A DNA stretch of 64,000 bases, taken from Monosporascus cannonballus. Taxonomy: Eukaryota > Ascomycota > Sordariomycetes > Xylariales. The stretch spans positions 62,001-126,000 of the forward strand of contig QJNS01000708.1 of NCBI GenBank assembly GCA_004154925.1, read 5' to 3'. The position numbers and the translations under genes were made by a program. Below are positions 51,009-62,501 of this stretch, in pieces; position 1 is the stretch's first letter, and each line of letters begins with the position of its first letter. Below the pieces are notes generated by a model, which did no database searches, had not been told where the DNA came from, and saw nothing but the letters and a program-made list of their open reading frames with translations.

Positions 51009-52614
51009 ATGGCGTCCCCAAAGCTCGTCAGCGCCATCGACGAGTCCGGCGCCGTGGTCTGCGTCTACGACAGGGACGCTAAAGCCGATTCTTGGAAAGC
51101 GGTGGTATGTTCGCCTCACATCTCCCCCTATATCTCACGATACGCTCGAATAAAAGGTGAAAGGAGTTTATATGCCCTGACCACTACCAATAGACTCCTA
51201 AGAAGACGACTCGTGGCTACGCCAAAGCCGTGCTGGATGTGTTTCTCCCGGCTGGCTACCCGCACACGGTCACACCTGATTACACGCCCTATCAGATCTA
51301 TGTACGTGGATTTGCTAGGCCGGATCCCTGGATGATGAAAGGAGGACGAGTGGTCGTGGTTTTCTGACACCGGGTCGCGCAGGACTCACTCCAGGCATTT
51401 TCTAGTACCATTGCCGGATTGTTGTCATCGCGGGCCGTGCTACAAGGTATTTGATTCTCTCCTCTTCACCATCAGTCAAATTGGCTCCTTTGTGTCAACA
51501 GCTCATAAATCCTACCGTATCTGTCCCCCATCCATACCCAGGTCTCGGCCCGTCGCGTGGTAAGCGTACAGTCACATTGACACCAAGTACCCACCCAGGC
51601 TTCGGCGTGGGCGACTCGTCCTCCAGCGCCACAGGCGCCGTTCTCCTGACTGTCCTGCAGGAGTCCACGGGCCGCCTCGCCACGATCCTGTTCGCGCACC
51701 GTTTCGGGCAGGCCATCGAGCCCGAGTGCAAGCGTTACCGGTTCCTGGCGGACCTGCTGAACGACAGCGCGCTGCTCCTGGACGTGCTCTCGCCGCTGCT
51801 GCCGGGGTGGCCGCGGGTGCTGGCGCTCTGCGGGGCGGGGGTGCTGCGGGCGCTGTGCGGCGTGAGCGCGGGCGCCGCGAAGGCGAGCCTCAGCGCGCAC
51901 TTCGCGCGGAACGGCAACCTTGCCGAGCTCAACGCCAAGGACGGCAGCCAGGAGACGGTCATCTCGCTACTGGGTATGCTGGCGGGCAGTCTGTTCGTGC
52001 GCGCCGTCAGCGGCAACGCCGCCGTCTGGGCCTGGATGGCGGTCCTCGTCGCCGCGCACCTGGTCACCAACTACGCCGCCGTGCGCGCCGTGCGCATGCG
52101 CTCCCTTAACCGCCAGCGTGCCCAGCTCGTGCTCACGCATTACGTGCATACGGGGCGTGTGCTCGACCCCGCGCAGGCCGCTGCCCGCGAGCGCATCCTG
52201 ACCTGGCGCAATCCCGGCGTCTTCTTCGCGAGCTCGTTCCCCTGCTCCAACGAGATCACTGCCGAGGACCTGAGGAGGCACCGGGACGACCTGTACGTCG
52301 TCACGACGCAAAAACGGCAGCAGTGGTACAATGCGGCCAGCAGGAAATGGGAACATACGGTGAAGCTCTTCATGAAAGAAGGTGCGACGCCGCGCGATAC
52401 GCTCGAGGCCTGGTTCAAAGGGCTCCGCCTCTGCGGCATTGACGGCCGGAGCCAGGAGCGAGGTGAGAAGACGATACTGGCGACGGTGAAGAAGGGAGAG
52501 AAGGGCGAAGAGCTGCTGAGCGAAGAGTTCTGGAGGGCCCTGGCGAGCGCGGGTTGGGACCTGGACGCCGGTGCGCTGGAGACGGGATCGGCTGTTCGCA
52601 TTCGCGTGGGATGA
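51009..52614 (+). CDS. DUF647 / root UVB-sensitive (RUS) family membrane protein
   Basis: Four exons are inferred: 51,009-51,104, 51,194-51,301, 51,383-51,446 and 51,599-52,614 (427 residues). All three introns are GT-AG (GTATGT...AATAG; GTACGT...CGCAG; GTATTT...CCCAG) and the phases agree. The family core is complete: FLPAGYPHTVTPDYTPYQIY, SLQAFSSTIAGLLSSRAVLQG, GVGDSSSSATGAVLL, ESTGRLATILFA, and several hydrophobic helices (LLDVLSPLLPGWPRVLALCGAGVLRAL and FVRAVSGNAAVWAWMAVLVAAHLVTNY). In plants RUS1/RUS2 act in UV-B response and vitamin B6 homeostasis; the fungal members have no settled function. The C-terminal 170 residues are soluble. Start chosen as the only ATG giving an exon that splices in phase with the conserved core. 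Confidence 0.9.
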
Positions 52615-53154
52615 GCGATCGATTCAGCAGACCGGCTGTTGGTGGATGGGCTGATAGGAGCTGTCCGTCCAGCAGACAGGCGGCAGAAAGGCGTTATCGA
52701 AGCAAGCGCAGAACCCCGAGATGGTTGGGTGCGCTGCTCTGTGTCGCGTTCCGGTTTTAAAAGGGTTATACGGACGCTGGAAAGGGAAACGGTGTACAGT
52801 ATGATACCCCCTATTTGCTGGCTCCATTCGATTGAATTAGGATGCGACGATTCATTTGTGCGCGAGGGAAGATGTCGTAGCGATGCTATTCTATTCTAAC
52901 CTGAACTCCGTAGACCCACCCCCCGGTCCAGATAAACTCTCTCTATGTCTGGTGTATATGCCAATGCCAACACCGGGAATGCATGTAGAAATCGTGTAGG
53001 TCTTTGCCCACCAAGCCATGTATCAAACACTGGGAGATTCGTTCCGAGGCGTCACTATATCCTACTTTACATCATGCACACAACATACTTAGTCATACAC
53101 CGGCCCCCTCCCCTTCTGCCTCCTCTCTTCCCACTCCCGTCTCCTCTCCACGAA
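52615..53154. other. Intergenic between convergent genes
   Basis: Shared 3' flank of the DUF647 gene (plus) and the haem lyase gene (minus). Pyrimidine-rich from 53,100 to 53,150. No gene seen. Confidence 0.6.
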
Positions 53155-54453
53155 TCACACGACACCCAGGGCCCTACAGACCCTCATCTTGACGCCCTCC
53201 CACGAGTTCAGCTTGGGCCGGACGTCGAGGTAGAAGGACAGGGGCTTGCCGGCGGCGGCGGCTGCCGAGTCCCTGCGCCCGGCGTAGAAGTCGATGACGT
53301 ACTCGACGCGCGTGCCGCAGCGGTCGACGACCCAGTCGTGGCGGTCGAAGGGCGGCGCGTAGCCCAGCAGGCCGTTGACGCGGGCGCGCGGGCTCATGCG
53401 CCCCGCGAGCCCGCTGAAGGAGTCGAGGCGCGGGCCGGAGCAGCTTTATTACGTCCGTTGTCAGCCAGCTATTCCGCGTAGAAGAAATGGTAGGGGATTG
53501 GGGAAAACGGCCGGAGACGGGACAGAAGCAAAAGGGAGGAAAACCAGAAAGGATGATTGACAGGATAAAAGAGAGACCTACCTAGTCCCCCGCACCCACG
53601 GCCCCTCCCAAGCCTTGATCTCGGCCCACGCGCGCTCGTTGACGGCGTTGTGGATCGGCACCACGGCGCGCATGTCGGGCGCCCGCGGGTCGTGGCCCTT
53701 GCGCCGCATCGCCTCGAAGAACATGCGCTCCGACGGGTAGATCCAGTTTCCCGACGCCGCGTCGGCGCCCGTCTCCTGTTCGCTATTCGCGGGCGCGCCG
53801 TGCGACGCCGTCGTGCCGAGCGGTGATGGTGTGGTGGTGGGTGCGGTGGTAGAGGAGGAGGAGGCCGCTGGGGGGAGGGGCGCGGAGGCCGCGGCCGAGT
53901 AGGATGCCGGGTACGACGACGTCGCCGTCCGCGGGATCGTGGAGACCTCGCGCTCGGTCCCGAGGGTCGCGAGCGGGTTGTCGCTATCGTTGGCGTCTAG
54001 CGCGGCTTTCGGCGCCGAGGTTATGGAAGACGGCGGCGGCGACGCCCAGAGGGGCGGCAGGCGCGGTAGGTAGCTCGTCCACGAGGAGGAGGGGGAAGGG
54101 GATGCGCGCGGGGCAGTGATAGTCGCGGCCGTAGCAGTCGCCGCATGATGCGCGTACGGGCGGGATATCTCGGACGGTGAGGCGCCGGCAGCTCGCGCCT
54201 GCTGCAGCCAGATCTCGCGCGCCCTGTGGTCTACGGGGCAGCTCTCCGCTCCTCCCGCTGCTCCTCTCGAACCCGTGCTACTATCTGCTGGTAGGGGTGG
54301 ATGCGCCGGCGGTAAGGACTGCGACTGCGATGGCGATTGCGGCGTATCTGTGCCGGAAGTAGCCGTGGCGGCAGCGCGCGCCTGAGTCGGCCATGCCTCC
54401 CTGCTCCTGTGGTCGACCGGACATGTTGCGGATTGCTGGCCTTGCGACTGCAT
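53155..54453 (-). CDS. CYC3: Cytochrome c haem lyase (holocytochrome c synthase)
   Basis: Attaches haem covalently to apocytochrome c in the mitochondrial intermembrane space. Two exons, 54,453-53,582 and 53,443-53,155, are joined by an intron (GTAGGT...AAAG) in phase 2; 386 residues. There are two Cys-Pro haem-regulatory motifs, CPVDH at 11-15 and 72-76, each inside a repeated unit ([11 protein letters not shown] and [11 protein letters not shown]). A long Ser/Ala/Pro-rich low-complexity linker follows, then the catalytic domain: [34 protein letters not shown] (with the haem-ligand His), [28 protein letters not shown] and [20 protein letters not shown]. All key family blocks are present. Lies downstream of ERG19 on the same strand, with 670 bp between them, so a separate transcription unit. 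Confidence 0.93.
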
Positions 54454-55123
54454 CTTCTCAGTGCCCGGTCACACTATTGCTGTGAAGTATTGCTCCTTCT
54501 AGCACCTCTCGGCGCCGCGGGGGTGGCGATTTTCCTGATTTGCGTAGCGATCGTAGGAAGCGATGGTAAGGGCCGTCCGTAGGTTAAGGTTGTCGGGGGA
54601 GGATACCTGGTCGAGGATGTCGATGTGCATGTTTTCTTTGGCTCGTTAACTGGAGTTGGAGTTCAATTTAGAAGATACCGAAACTAACGATCTGCTGTCT
54701 CGATGCCATGGTGGATCATGCTTAAGGATGGCGGGTGACGAGCTGGAAATAGAGTACGGAGCTACAATTGCCGCCGGTTGAATTTGGTGGGGTGTCAATT
54801 GGGACTGGGCTGAATTTAGGGGCCCTTTGCCGGGTAGTTGCCCTCCAGCGGTACCGACCGAAAACGTTATACTCAGTCAGGGAGCATGGGAGGGAGGCAT
54901 GGGAATCTCCGCGAGTTTCTCTCTCATTCCGGATACGATCAAAAGACGTCAAACTTAGTATGACATGTATATAAGAATTGGCTAATTACTCTCATGCAAA
55001 CTCGCGACATCTATCCACAGTGCTATGTTGGTATAAATAGGCAAACTGCGACTTAGATGCAAGGTTCTCAACGCGAGAAGCATCCATCCGCACAGCATCC
55101 CCAACCAGACAGGTGCCAAGTGA
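54454..55123. other. Intergenic; promoter side of CYC3 and 3' flank of ERG19
   Basis: No gene content recognised; short open frames on both strands look random. Confidence 0.6.
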
Positions 55124-56305
55124 TTATCGTAGCACAGGCGACCCATCCTCCTGAACGAGGTATTCCTCCGTCTTCGCCGGGCCCTCCCCAACACCACTCA
55201 TGATGACCCTGCTCACGCCGCCCTTGATCACCCCGGCCAGGGCCTCATCGAGCTGCACGCCCTTACCGGCCAGCGCCTTCGCCTCCCGCTTCCAGCCGGC
55301 CGTCGTCGCGCCCAAGATGTCGTAGAATGTACCCACGACCGCCTCGGTGTCCTGCTCGAGGTAGTAAATGACGGCGTTCGGGCCCGCATCGAACGTATAG
55401 GCGGCCACCGTCCGGCCGGCCTTCTCGTTGACGGCCTCGACGGCGCGCACGGCGGCCCTCGAGACGTCGTTCATGTAGAAGATTGGCGGGTATGTGTCGG
55501 CGCAGGTGGCGTGGAACGAGTTGCTCTCGCGCATCGTGACCTCGGCGAAGCGGGCGAAGTCGCGGTCGCGCACCGCCGCCTCCATGGCGTCCATGTTGGC
55601 GGGCACGACCTCGGCGACGCGCTGCTTGAACAGGCCCGACGTCGCCACCGTCTGCTGCATGCCCGACGTCGAGCTGACGCCCTTCTTGGCGGCCGAGACG
55701 ACGAGCACGAGCGCCCGCATCTGCGGCCAGTGCGACGCGGGGGCCACGAGCTCGGCGCGCGAGTCGAGGCCGTCGGCCCGCCCGCCCATCCGCCACGCCA
55801 CGTACCCGCCGAACAGGCTGCGGCACGCCGACCCGCTGCCCTGGCGCGCGATCAGCGACAGCTCCGTCGGGTCCGCCGGCAGCGCGTACAGGTCGGCGAC
55901 GGCGCGCACGAGGGCCGCGAACCCGGCCGCCGACGACGCGAGGCCCGCCGCCGTCGGGAAGTTGTTCTCGGACACGAGCCGCAGCGGCATCTCGGAGAGC
56001 TTCGGGAGCGAGGGGTCGGCGGCCTCGAGGGCGGCGCGGCGAGCCCGCAGCTCGCGCAGGCAGGCCTGGGTGCGCGCGCCGCTGATGTCGGAGGGGGACC
56101 CGTTGAGCGTCAGCGTGTCTTCGGGCGGGAACGAGGCCGAGCAGGATGCCGTCGTGAGGGTGCGCAGGTCGTCCTGGGAGAGCGTTACGGAGAGCGACGA
56201 GTTCGTGGGCAGGTTCAGCCCAGGGTCCCGCTTGCCCCAGTACTTGACCACGGCGATGTTGACGGGCGCCGTGGTGCTAGCCCGGTAGACTTTCTTGTCG
56301 GCCAT
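55124..56305 (-). CDS. ERG19: Diphosphomevalonate decarboxylase
   Basis: ATP-dependent decarboxylation of mevalonate 5-diphosphate to isopentenyl diphosphate, the last step of the mevalonate pathway that feeds sterols and other isoprenoids; cytosolic. A single exon of 393 residues, the family length. Visible landmarks: N-terminal APVNIAVVKYWGKRD (13-27) and NLPTNSSLSVTL (31-42); the GHMP-kinase ATP loop NNFPTAAGLASSAAG (114-128); GSACRSLFGGYVAW (158-171) with the substrate-binding Arg; SSTSGMQQT (211-219); and FDAGPNA (305-311) holding the catalytic Asp at 306. No missing residue or frame break. The start codon at 56,305 is followed by the conserved short N-terminus (MADKKVYRASTTAP), which fixes the start. 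Confidence 0.96.
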   Translation of the reverse strand: MADKKVYRASTTAPVNIAVVKYWGKRDPGLNLPTNSSLSVTLSQDDLRTLTTASCSASFPPEDTLTLNGSPSDISGARTQACLRELRARRAALEAADPSLPKLSEMPLRLVSENNFPTAAGLASSAAGFAALVRAVADLYALPADPTELSLIARQGSGSACRSLFGGYVAWRMGGRADGLDSRAELVAPASHWPQMRALVLVVSAAKKGVSSTSGMQQTVATSGLFKQRVAEVVPANMDAMEAAVRDRDFARFAEVTMRESNSFHATCADTYPPIFYMNDVSRAAVRAVEAVNEKAGRTVAAYTFDAGPNAVIYYLEQDTEAVVGTFYDILGATTAGWKREAKALAGKGVQLDEALAGVIKGGVSRVIMSGVGEGPAKTEEYLVQEDGSPVLR

Positions 56306-56589
56306 CCTGGCTGGCGGTGTTTGTGGTGGTTGAGTATGGGCTGGCTGGGACTCCGTTTGCAGCGTCTTTTGTGAGGCCGTTCGTCTGTGATGAAGTTGAA
56401 TCGGGCTGTCGTTGGGGCTCTACCTCATCGTATGGAAGCTAGAACGAGGCGGTCACAAGAGGTGAATGTGTTGGTCGATAGTGGAGGTTCGGATTTATTG
56501 ACTGGTAATTTCAGGGACCCCACGAGCTACCTCAGCTAGCTCAGGCCTCCCCTAGCTCGTTCTCCATCTCTCTCCAATGTACTGATGCA
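56306..56589. other. Upstream region of ERG19
   Basis: GC-balanced sequence between the ERG19 start and the AT-rich islet. It includes AGCTACCTCAGCTAGCTCAGG (56,524-56,544) with repeated AGCT steps; no defined regulatory site could be named. Confidence 0.5.
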
Positions 56590-57000
56590 CTTCTTTTTTT
56601 TTTATTAACAAATCAAATCCTATATCTCCGTAACGTGCTAGCGAGGCCTGATTTCAAGCTGCAAAAATATAATTTCGTTTAGTACGTTCTTATTAATACT
56701 ACGAGCTTTTTTAAGAATATTTTAAACAATATACTTTATAAATAAATAAATAGTACTAATTAACTCTTTATATTTATTAAATTATTATACAAATATATAA
56801 AATGTTAACTAACCTATATATTAGAATTTTTCGCGGTTTTATACGAATAATTTAAGTTAACACAATTAAATATAAATTTAAAAATAAACAACTACAATGT
56901 TTTTATTATTATAATAATACAAGTACAGTTTATATTATTTTATACGGGGAAATTTATATAGAAACGTATTAATTAGAACTAAAAATTTACAATTTAATAT
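56590..57000. repeat. AT-rich islet within the gene-bearing part
   Basis: About 400 bp of the same AT-rich, TpA-rich texture as 1-40,990, with sharp edges, inside otherwise balanced DNA. Probably a remnant of a RIP-mutated repeat; no copy with the same sequence was recognised in the window. Confidence 0.65.
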
Positions 57001-60000
57001 TCGGCCTTATTTTTGAGGTTTAGGTGTTTTATAGGACCGCCTTGGCGATACACCTAAAGCTACAAACCTTTGGAAAGCCCTAACTACAGCTGCGCTGCAG
57101 GGGCAGCCGCCCCTCAAAAACAGGGGAAAACCGGGCCTGATTTTAGTAAGGCAGCCCACGAAGGGTCCAGAGGGGTCTTTCAGCCCATGCCTGATGCAGG
57201 TTAGTGCGCCGCAATAGGCGCTGTAATTGGATCCGGGGTCGCTAGAATAGGACATCTACAATACCCGCGTATCACTCCTTACAACCGATTCACTGCCTCC
57301 CAGTCTACTTTCTCCTTTGCTAAACAAACGCACCGTAAGTTCATCCAAGGGGGTCGCTTCGGAAGCAGGACGCCGTAGTAGTGGAGCTCGTCAGACAGGA
57401 AACTGAACTGGAAACTTTTCTTCCACGTGTTGTTGCTGACGATGAGACGACGCTGGAGACCTAGGGCGGCGGCACGAGGCTTTCCGATAACCTGGGAGCC
57501 CACGGGTTGCAAATTTAATTTCTTGGGGCGCAAGGTGAGGGGTGTTAAGAGGCTTCTTGGACACCCCTTTCTACTGCGGTCGAGAATGTCCAAAATGAGT
57601 CCTGATTCAGGTAGTATAATAACCCTTGCTTGCCCCTTTCGTTAACTAGGCTATGGTGTGGTATAGGGGTCGGGCACTGGTGTGATTGTTCCTACTCTGG
57701 CGGCTTGCGGCGGCGGTAGTCGAATCGACTCCCCAAGCGCTTCTCAATTTTCTTCGGCCCCCTTCCTTTGTGAATAGAAGTTTTCCCGCTATTTTCCTTG
57801 ACGATAGTTCGGCTAAACTTCACCCTCTAAACCCGAGAGTCATGCTCTTGGGTCTAACAAAACTTGCTAAACCAAAGAAATGTGTTTCACAGTCTCCTGT
57901 CGACCGAGCAGAGAGACTTCCATCATTCTAATACCTCAATCCAAGCCCATTATAGGATCGTCCAAATACCCCGATTGGTAAACGACCATGCCTTCGACAC
58001 TGGTCTTCTTGGCTTCGAGGCTTGTCCTACTCTCCTTGAGTCTGTCATGCAAATCCTATATCCCCAATTCAAGGTCCCATAACCTTATCTTAGTCAAGTC
58101 CGAGAGAGGCATGGCCTAGTATGGTTGCGGCAACCAGCTTGTGATACGAGATGGCCGGACTTCAACCTGTGCCATGACCCTGGAGTGGGCGGGAGTCCAG
58201 ATGAGACCCTATTCGGCGGACTTCGAATCTGCATTCATCAATATCGCGAGCTGTGCTGTCCACGTTCTCTATCACGGAGTTAACTGACCACGTGACTTCC
58301 GCTTTGTCTGGCGCTGGGCGGAATTCAATATCTCTGCGGCCAACTTTGCATCGACAGATTGGTAAGCCATACGTAGAGATAATCCGCGACTAACCATGTT
58401 CGCAGTCATCACTTCGCGACATCTTCTTCAGGCAGCAAGAACTGGTGGGGCTGCTGATCAGGCACTGGAAAAGTTTATGCTTGCCACTGCAAAAGCACAA
58501 CAAAAAGGAACATTGCTATGTTGCATTTGGAAACACACGACCCAGCCCTGGAAACATTTGCAGCCGACACGGAGATGGGATCGAATCAGCGATGAGGAGC
58601 AGGTTACAAGTTGCCACCAGCGCGCGTTGCCATGCTCCAAAGTCAGCTTTAAATGGTGAGAGTATGCATATACCAGGGCGGGTAGCCATTGGGGTCGATT
58701 ACTAAGGTAGGAGATCTCCAGTCAAGTATAACAATGAAAGAAAAAACACACGTTTCCCGGTTCCATATCCGTACAGGAAAACAGAATTGAAAGAGCAGAC
58801 TACTATCTAGCTGTTGATAAAGGATATTATATGGAGCCAGCCTTAATAGGGGGAAGCAGCGCCTCGGTGTGTTCGGTTTGACAGCAAATCGTCTGTAGCC
58901 ACGCGCGGCCTTCAACCATTGGGGATGTTGAATTGCCAGCGGTGCCATGTGACAGCAGGCGATTAGTATATATTTAGGTAAGCCTCTAGCTTGCACCTAT
59001 GATACATGCATTTATCACGTCTCCAACACCTATCTAACTTTAAGCTATTCAGGCCTAGACCAGACATGACGCAATGTCAAATCCTGGAGCACGACCCAGT
59101 TGACTATTCAACAATCCTCTCAGCCTTTGATATCCTTGACCCTGGCCCTGGTGCTGTGAGCTAATACATTTGTCACGGCAGGCTGATTAAGGGGAAACGT
59201 CGTACATAGATTGTGGCAAGTGATAGTTGCCTGAATAGATTCTGGCTCTAGGGAGCGGTAACAAGCAAGATTTATATATAGCATGGGGTCCCCGGAATAA
59301 GGTTATCGAGGGGCGCTTTACATGGCTTCGAGCCTTGATGAATAACAAGGCTATCCCTTTTCTGTGTTGTATAATGGGGATATCTCTGTTAGTCATCAAG
59401 CTCCCAGCACCACGGAAAAGCCTTATTCCGGTGAACCTACAGTACCTATATAGAGAGCTTCCTAGCCACGCTCCCCAGAGCTCAATTCTAGTCAGACGAT
59501 TATCACTTCTCACACTCTATGCTACCATATCTTCCGATCAGCGTAACTGTGACATTCTGCAACACCATTATATACGAAATGACTACCCCCCACTTCCTTC
59601 ACATGAAGTGATGACCTGGGGGTGGCAGCCTCATCGGCTTGCGTGTTGATATTCATATATCCAAATAAGCTGATATATATATTTTTAACCTTCTGTTGCA
59701 CGTAACGGATTAAGTGTAAGTTGGCGTAGTCGCTCGACCTTTTAACTAACAGGCCCTGAGGCGAAGGGGAAGAGGGCGGGCTATGATGTCAGTCAACATG
59801 TTGGTGTGGGACTGAATGCAAAATTTCGGAATTTGGTTGCTAGCAGTCCTTTGGAGGGCTCTACGGTAACTATCACAGTAGGAGTGGGCTTGTCCCTGTC
59901 AAGTAATAATTTGGACCCCTTTTTCTGTGCCAGAGCGGCCCAACAGCGAGTGTCCTTCTTCCATAGCTAAGTAGAGTCAAGCATTAATGGGTGTCTAATC

Positions 60001-60894
60001 ATCATCTATACTACGAACCACCTTCTAGGCTGCGTCTTCTGTCTTTCACTCTGTACTTCACCAATTTATTTGACCTTGCACGTATTGGCCTGATGTAGGG
60101 GGATGGGTTAGCCGGCCCTCGCCCAGAATGTGCGGCTGTCACAACGTCGACTGAGCCGGAAAGGGAGTAACCAAGGTTGTACGTCCTTATGCATCAAATA
60201 TCCGAAAGAATAAATGTACACCTGACATGCACCTGAGATCCCCGGTATTTCGTTTGTGGTCGAATCAAGTTTCATTATGACAAGGCAGTGGGCGTCTGTG
60301 GGAGTCAGCCCTTCGACCGGAGCTTAGTGTATGGTCATTTCACGGGGCTTACACTTGTGTTTGATATATGAAGGTGTACCTCCCAAAAGAAGGACGGCAT
60401 TGATCCGCCTTCCTGTTTGGTGGTATGTTCGTTACCTAAAGGCTGGCGTATTTAGCCGCTTACTGTGCCAAACACCTTTCAAAGTTACATTATAACCGCC
60501 AACAATATGTGGCACAGCTTCATGCCAACTCCTCATAACTAGCAGAAATGAAAGCAAACCTCAGTCATACGGAGCACAAGAACCTGAAGTCGATTTCAGT
60601 TACCCCTTTCGAGCATGACACGTTGCATACTGGTATGGCATAACGAGCCAACAGCATATTGCACAGGGGCGATGAGCAACGCGAGTCGTCTCGAAACCTA
60701 AATCTTATGGCATAAGTAAGCGAGCGGAACATAAATAGCAGCTACTCCGCGACTATGAAAGGGATTACAACTGGATTTACAGATCAGATAGCACTACCCG
60801 CTCGCACTCATTAGCACTACGCTACTTTCGGCGGCTTCGTCTCTCCCTTTGCATCCAGCTTCTTTGCCCCGTTTACGTCCCTAGCTAAAAAGAA
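57001..60894. other. Long intergenic region with repeat traces
   Basis: 57,060-57,240 resembles the left arm of the foldback element at 8.15-8.32 kb. 59,292-59,302 and 59,421-59,431 form an 11-bp perfect inverted repeat (CCGGAATAAGG) with weaker complementarity and a TATATA motif on each side. Open frames (for example 57,279-57,593 minus and 58,396-58,659 plus) have no recognisable products. The final 170 bp is the promoter region of the secreted-protein gene, with CATAAATAGC at 60,730 as a possible TATA element. Confidence 0.5.
59292..59431. repeat. Inverted repeat, possible decayed MITE
   Basis: CCGGAATAAGG (59,292-59,302) and its exact complement CCTTATTCCGG (59,421-59,431). Outward from each arm there is GG-TCC-like sequence and then TATATAG (59,274-59,280; CTATATAG at 59,447-59,454). 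Target duplications were not found. Confidence 0.35.
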
Positions 60895-61432
60895 ATGCAG
60901 TTCTCAATCCCATTCGCAACTCTGGTCTCCCTGGCTACTGTCGATGCTTTCGGCGCCGCCATCGAGCGCCGCCAAAACAAGATAGAACCTGTCGGCATCA
61001 TTGGTGTCTTCAACAATGCCCGATGCCAACAGCCAACGATCGAAACCTTCATGATTCAAAACGTCGGGGACTGCATCACTTTCGACCAGGGCTACGGCTC
61101 CGCCTACTTGTCCCCCGCTCACTCGCTCGGCACGCATTTCCGTAAGTCAAGGAAACCCCAGACACTCCCCCCCTTCACCCACCCAACAAACATACGTGCG
61201 GGGGGGGGGAGGGGGGGTACACTTCCTAATAACGACACGTCGGAGGTGCCGCAGTGACTAGGAGACAGCTAACAGTGCCGTCCGCCGTATAGTCGTGACC
61301 TTCAAGGGCGAAAATTGTTCGGGGGGTATCCAGGTCGCCCCTCCGTCTACCTGCGCTGAGAACCTAGGCGACGAGGCTATCTGGTCGGTCGGCGCCACCT
61401 ATACGCCGCCGCTCCCTCCCATCACTACCTAA
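60895..61432 (+). CDS. Small secreted cysteine-containing protein
   Basis: Two exons, 60,895-61,141 and 61,293-61,432, joined by a 151-nt intron (GTAAGT...GTATAG, branch-like GCTAAC at 61,269), give 128 residues. Residues 1-20 (MQFSIPFATLVSLATVDAFG) form a signal peptide. Arg-Arg at 25-26 is a likely Kex2 processing site. The mature part has four cysteines (44, 60, 91, 103), enough for two disulphides, and ends in a Pro-rich tail (TPPLPPITT). The intron has a long G run (61,201-61,217). I do not recognise a named family; size, signal and cysteines are those of fungal small secreted proteins, some of which are effectors. The ATG is preceded by a pyrimidine-rich leader and AAAGAA, usual for a highly expressed fungal gene. 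Confidence 0.8.
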
Positions 61433-62501
61433 AACTCTACATGTTTTCTTGTAAGCATACGGGCATTAGATCTGCCTCAAAAAGCAGCTCTTGGCCCTTT
61501 GTGGCAAGCGTGTACGTTAGATGGTGTCATGGGAAAAATGGAGGTCTAAAAGGGCTCCAATCAGACACCCCTGGTGAGCTCCACCAGGGGCTATAAAAAG
61601 GACTTCGATCAGCTTAAGTGGCTTGGGATGGTCTTTCCCTCCTTAGAGTCAGAGCTGTCAATATAGCTTCAATTTCTTCCGTGACGGATGGTGTGTTATA
61701 TTAACGGAGGGTCCTTAGACATTTGCCCTTGTGCCACAACTCATTTTCTTCGAGCAAGATGTCTATATGTTCCATTGAGCTTATAATATACATATTTCCC
61801 TCTGTTGGGAATAGTAATGAAGAGGCTCCGCGCCGAGCTGACCGGATACTACCAGAACCAACGCCCCATGGAGCATGATACTCTGGCGGCTATCGAAAAG
61901 CTCCGCCAATCGATTGAGATCATAGATCACGAGGGAGGGGCTGATTGCTTAGCTCTCGCTCGTTCATGGCGAGAAAGCCCACCTTAGGGAACTGCTAGGC
62001 GATGAGGACGCCCGACGCAGAGGCCTTCGACAAGCTGCGCATATGCGGATGCTCTGCCTCGGTGCAGACCACCCGACCTCTGTGACCCGCCATTTGGAGG
62101 CATTCCCTTTTGGACTATAACCTCGGTCATCTGATTGAGGTATCCTCGTATACTAAATATTTCACCGCTTAGTGTGGTACAAGAGCCTTAACCGTCCTTT
62201 TCTCCCGGGCTACCCAGCCGTGTGCGCCTCACGGGTCTCCACAAAGACAGTATCTACAGACGAGCATCAAGAGGCCGGGACTAGTTAGGCCACGTGGTTG
62301 ACAGAGGACTAGCCACTAAGATACAGCTCCGTATGCCTTCGCCTCACCTACATAGATGGATTCTTGCCCTCCGAAGCGAAACCTGTGTAAAGTTTGTGCA
62401 TTCGTGGAGAACTCGACGAACTCAGTGATCGAGTTAAAGACTATTGTGCTACTTCTAAGCTTTGAGACGCCTCATGGATTTTGAAGAAAGTAGCTCGGGC
62501 A
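61433..62501. other. Intergenic with a possible coding relic
   Basis: From 61,817 to about 62,090 the plus strand has codon-like sequence in changing frames (HDTLAAIEKLRQSIEIIDHEG, then LRELLGDEDARRRGLRQAAH), suggesting a frameshifted pseudogene of unknown family. The rest shows nothing recognisable. Confidence 0.4.

Noticed and set aside
55494..56374. Long plus-strand open frames (264 and 287 codons) opposite ERG19
   Set aside because: They are antisense shadows of a GC-rich gene with all mevalonate decarboxylase motifs on the minus strand.
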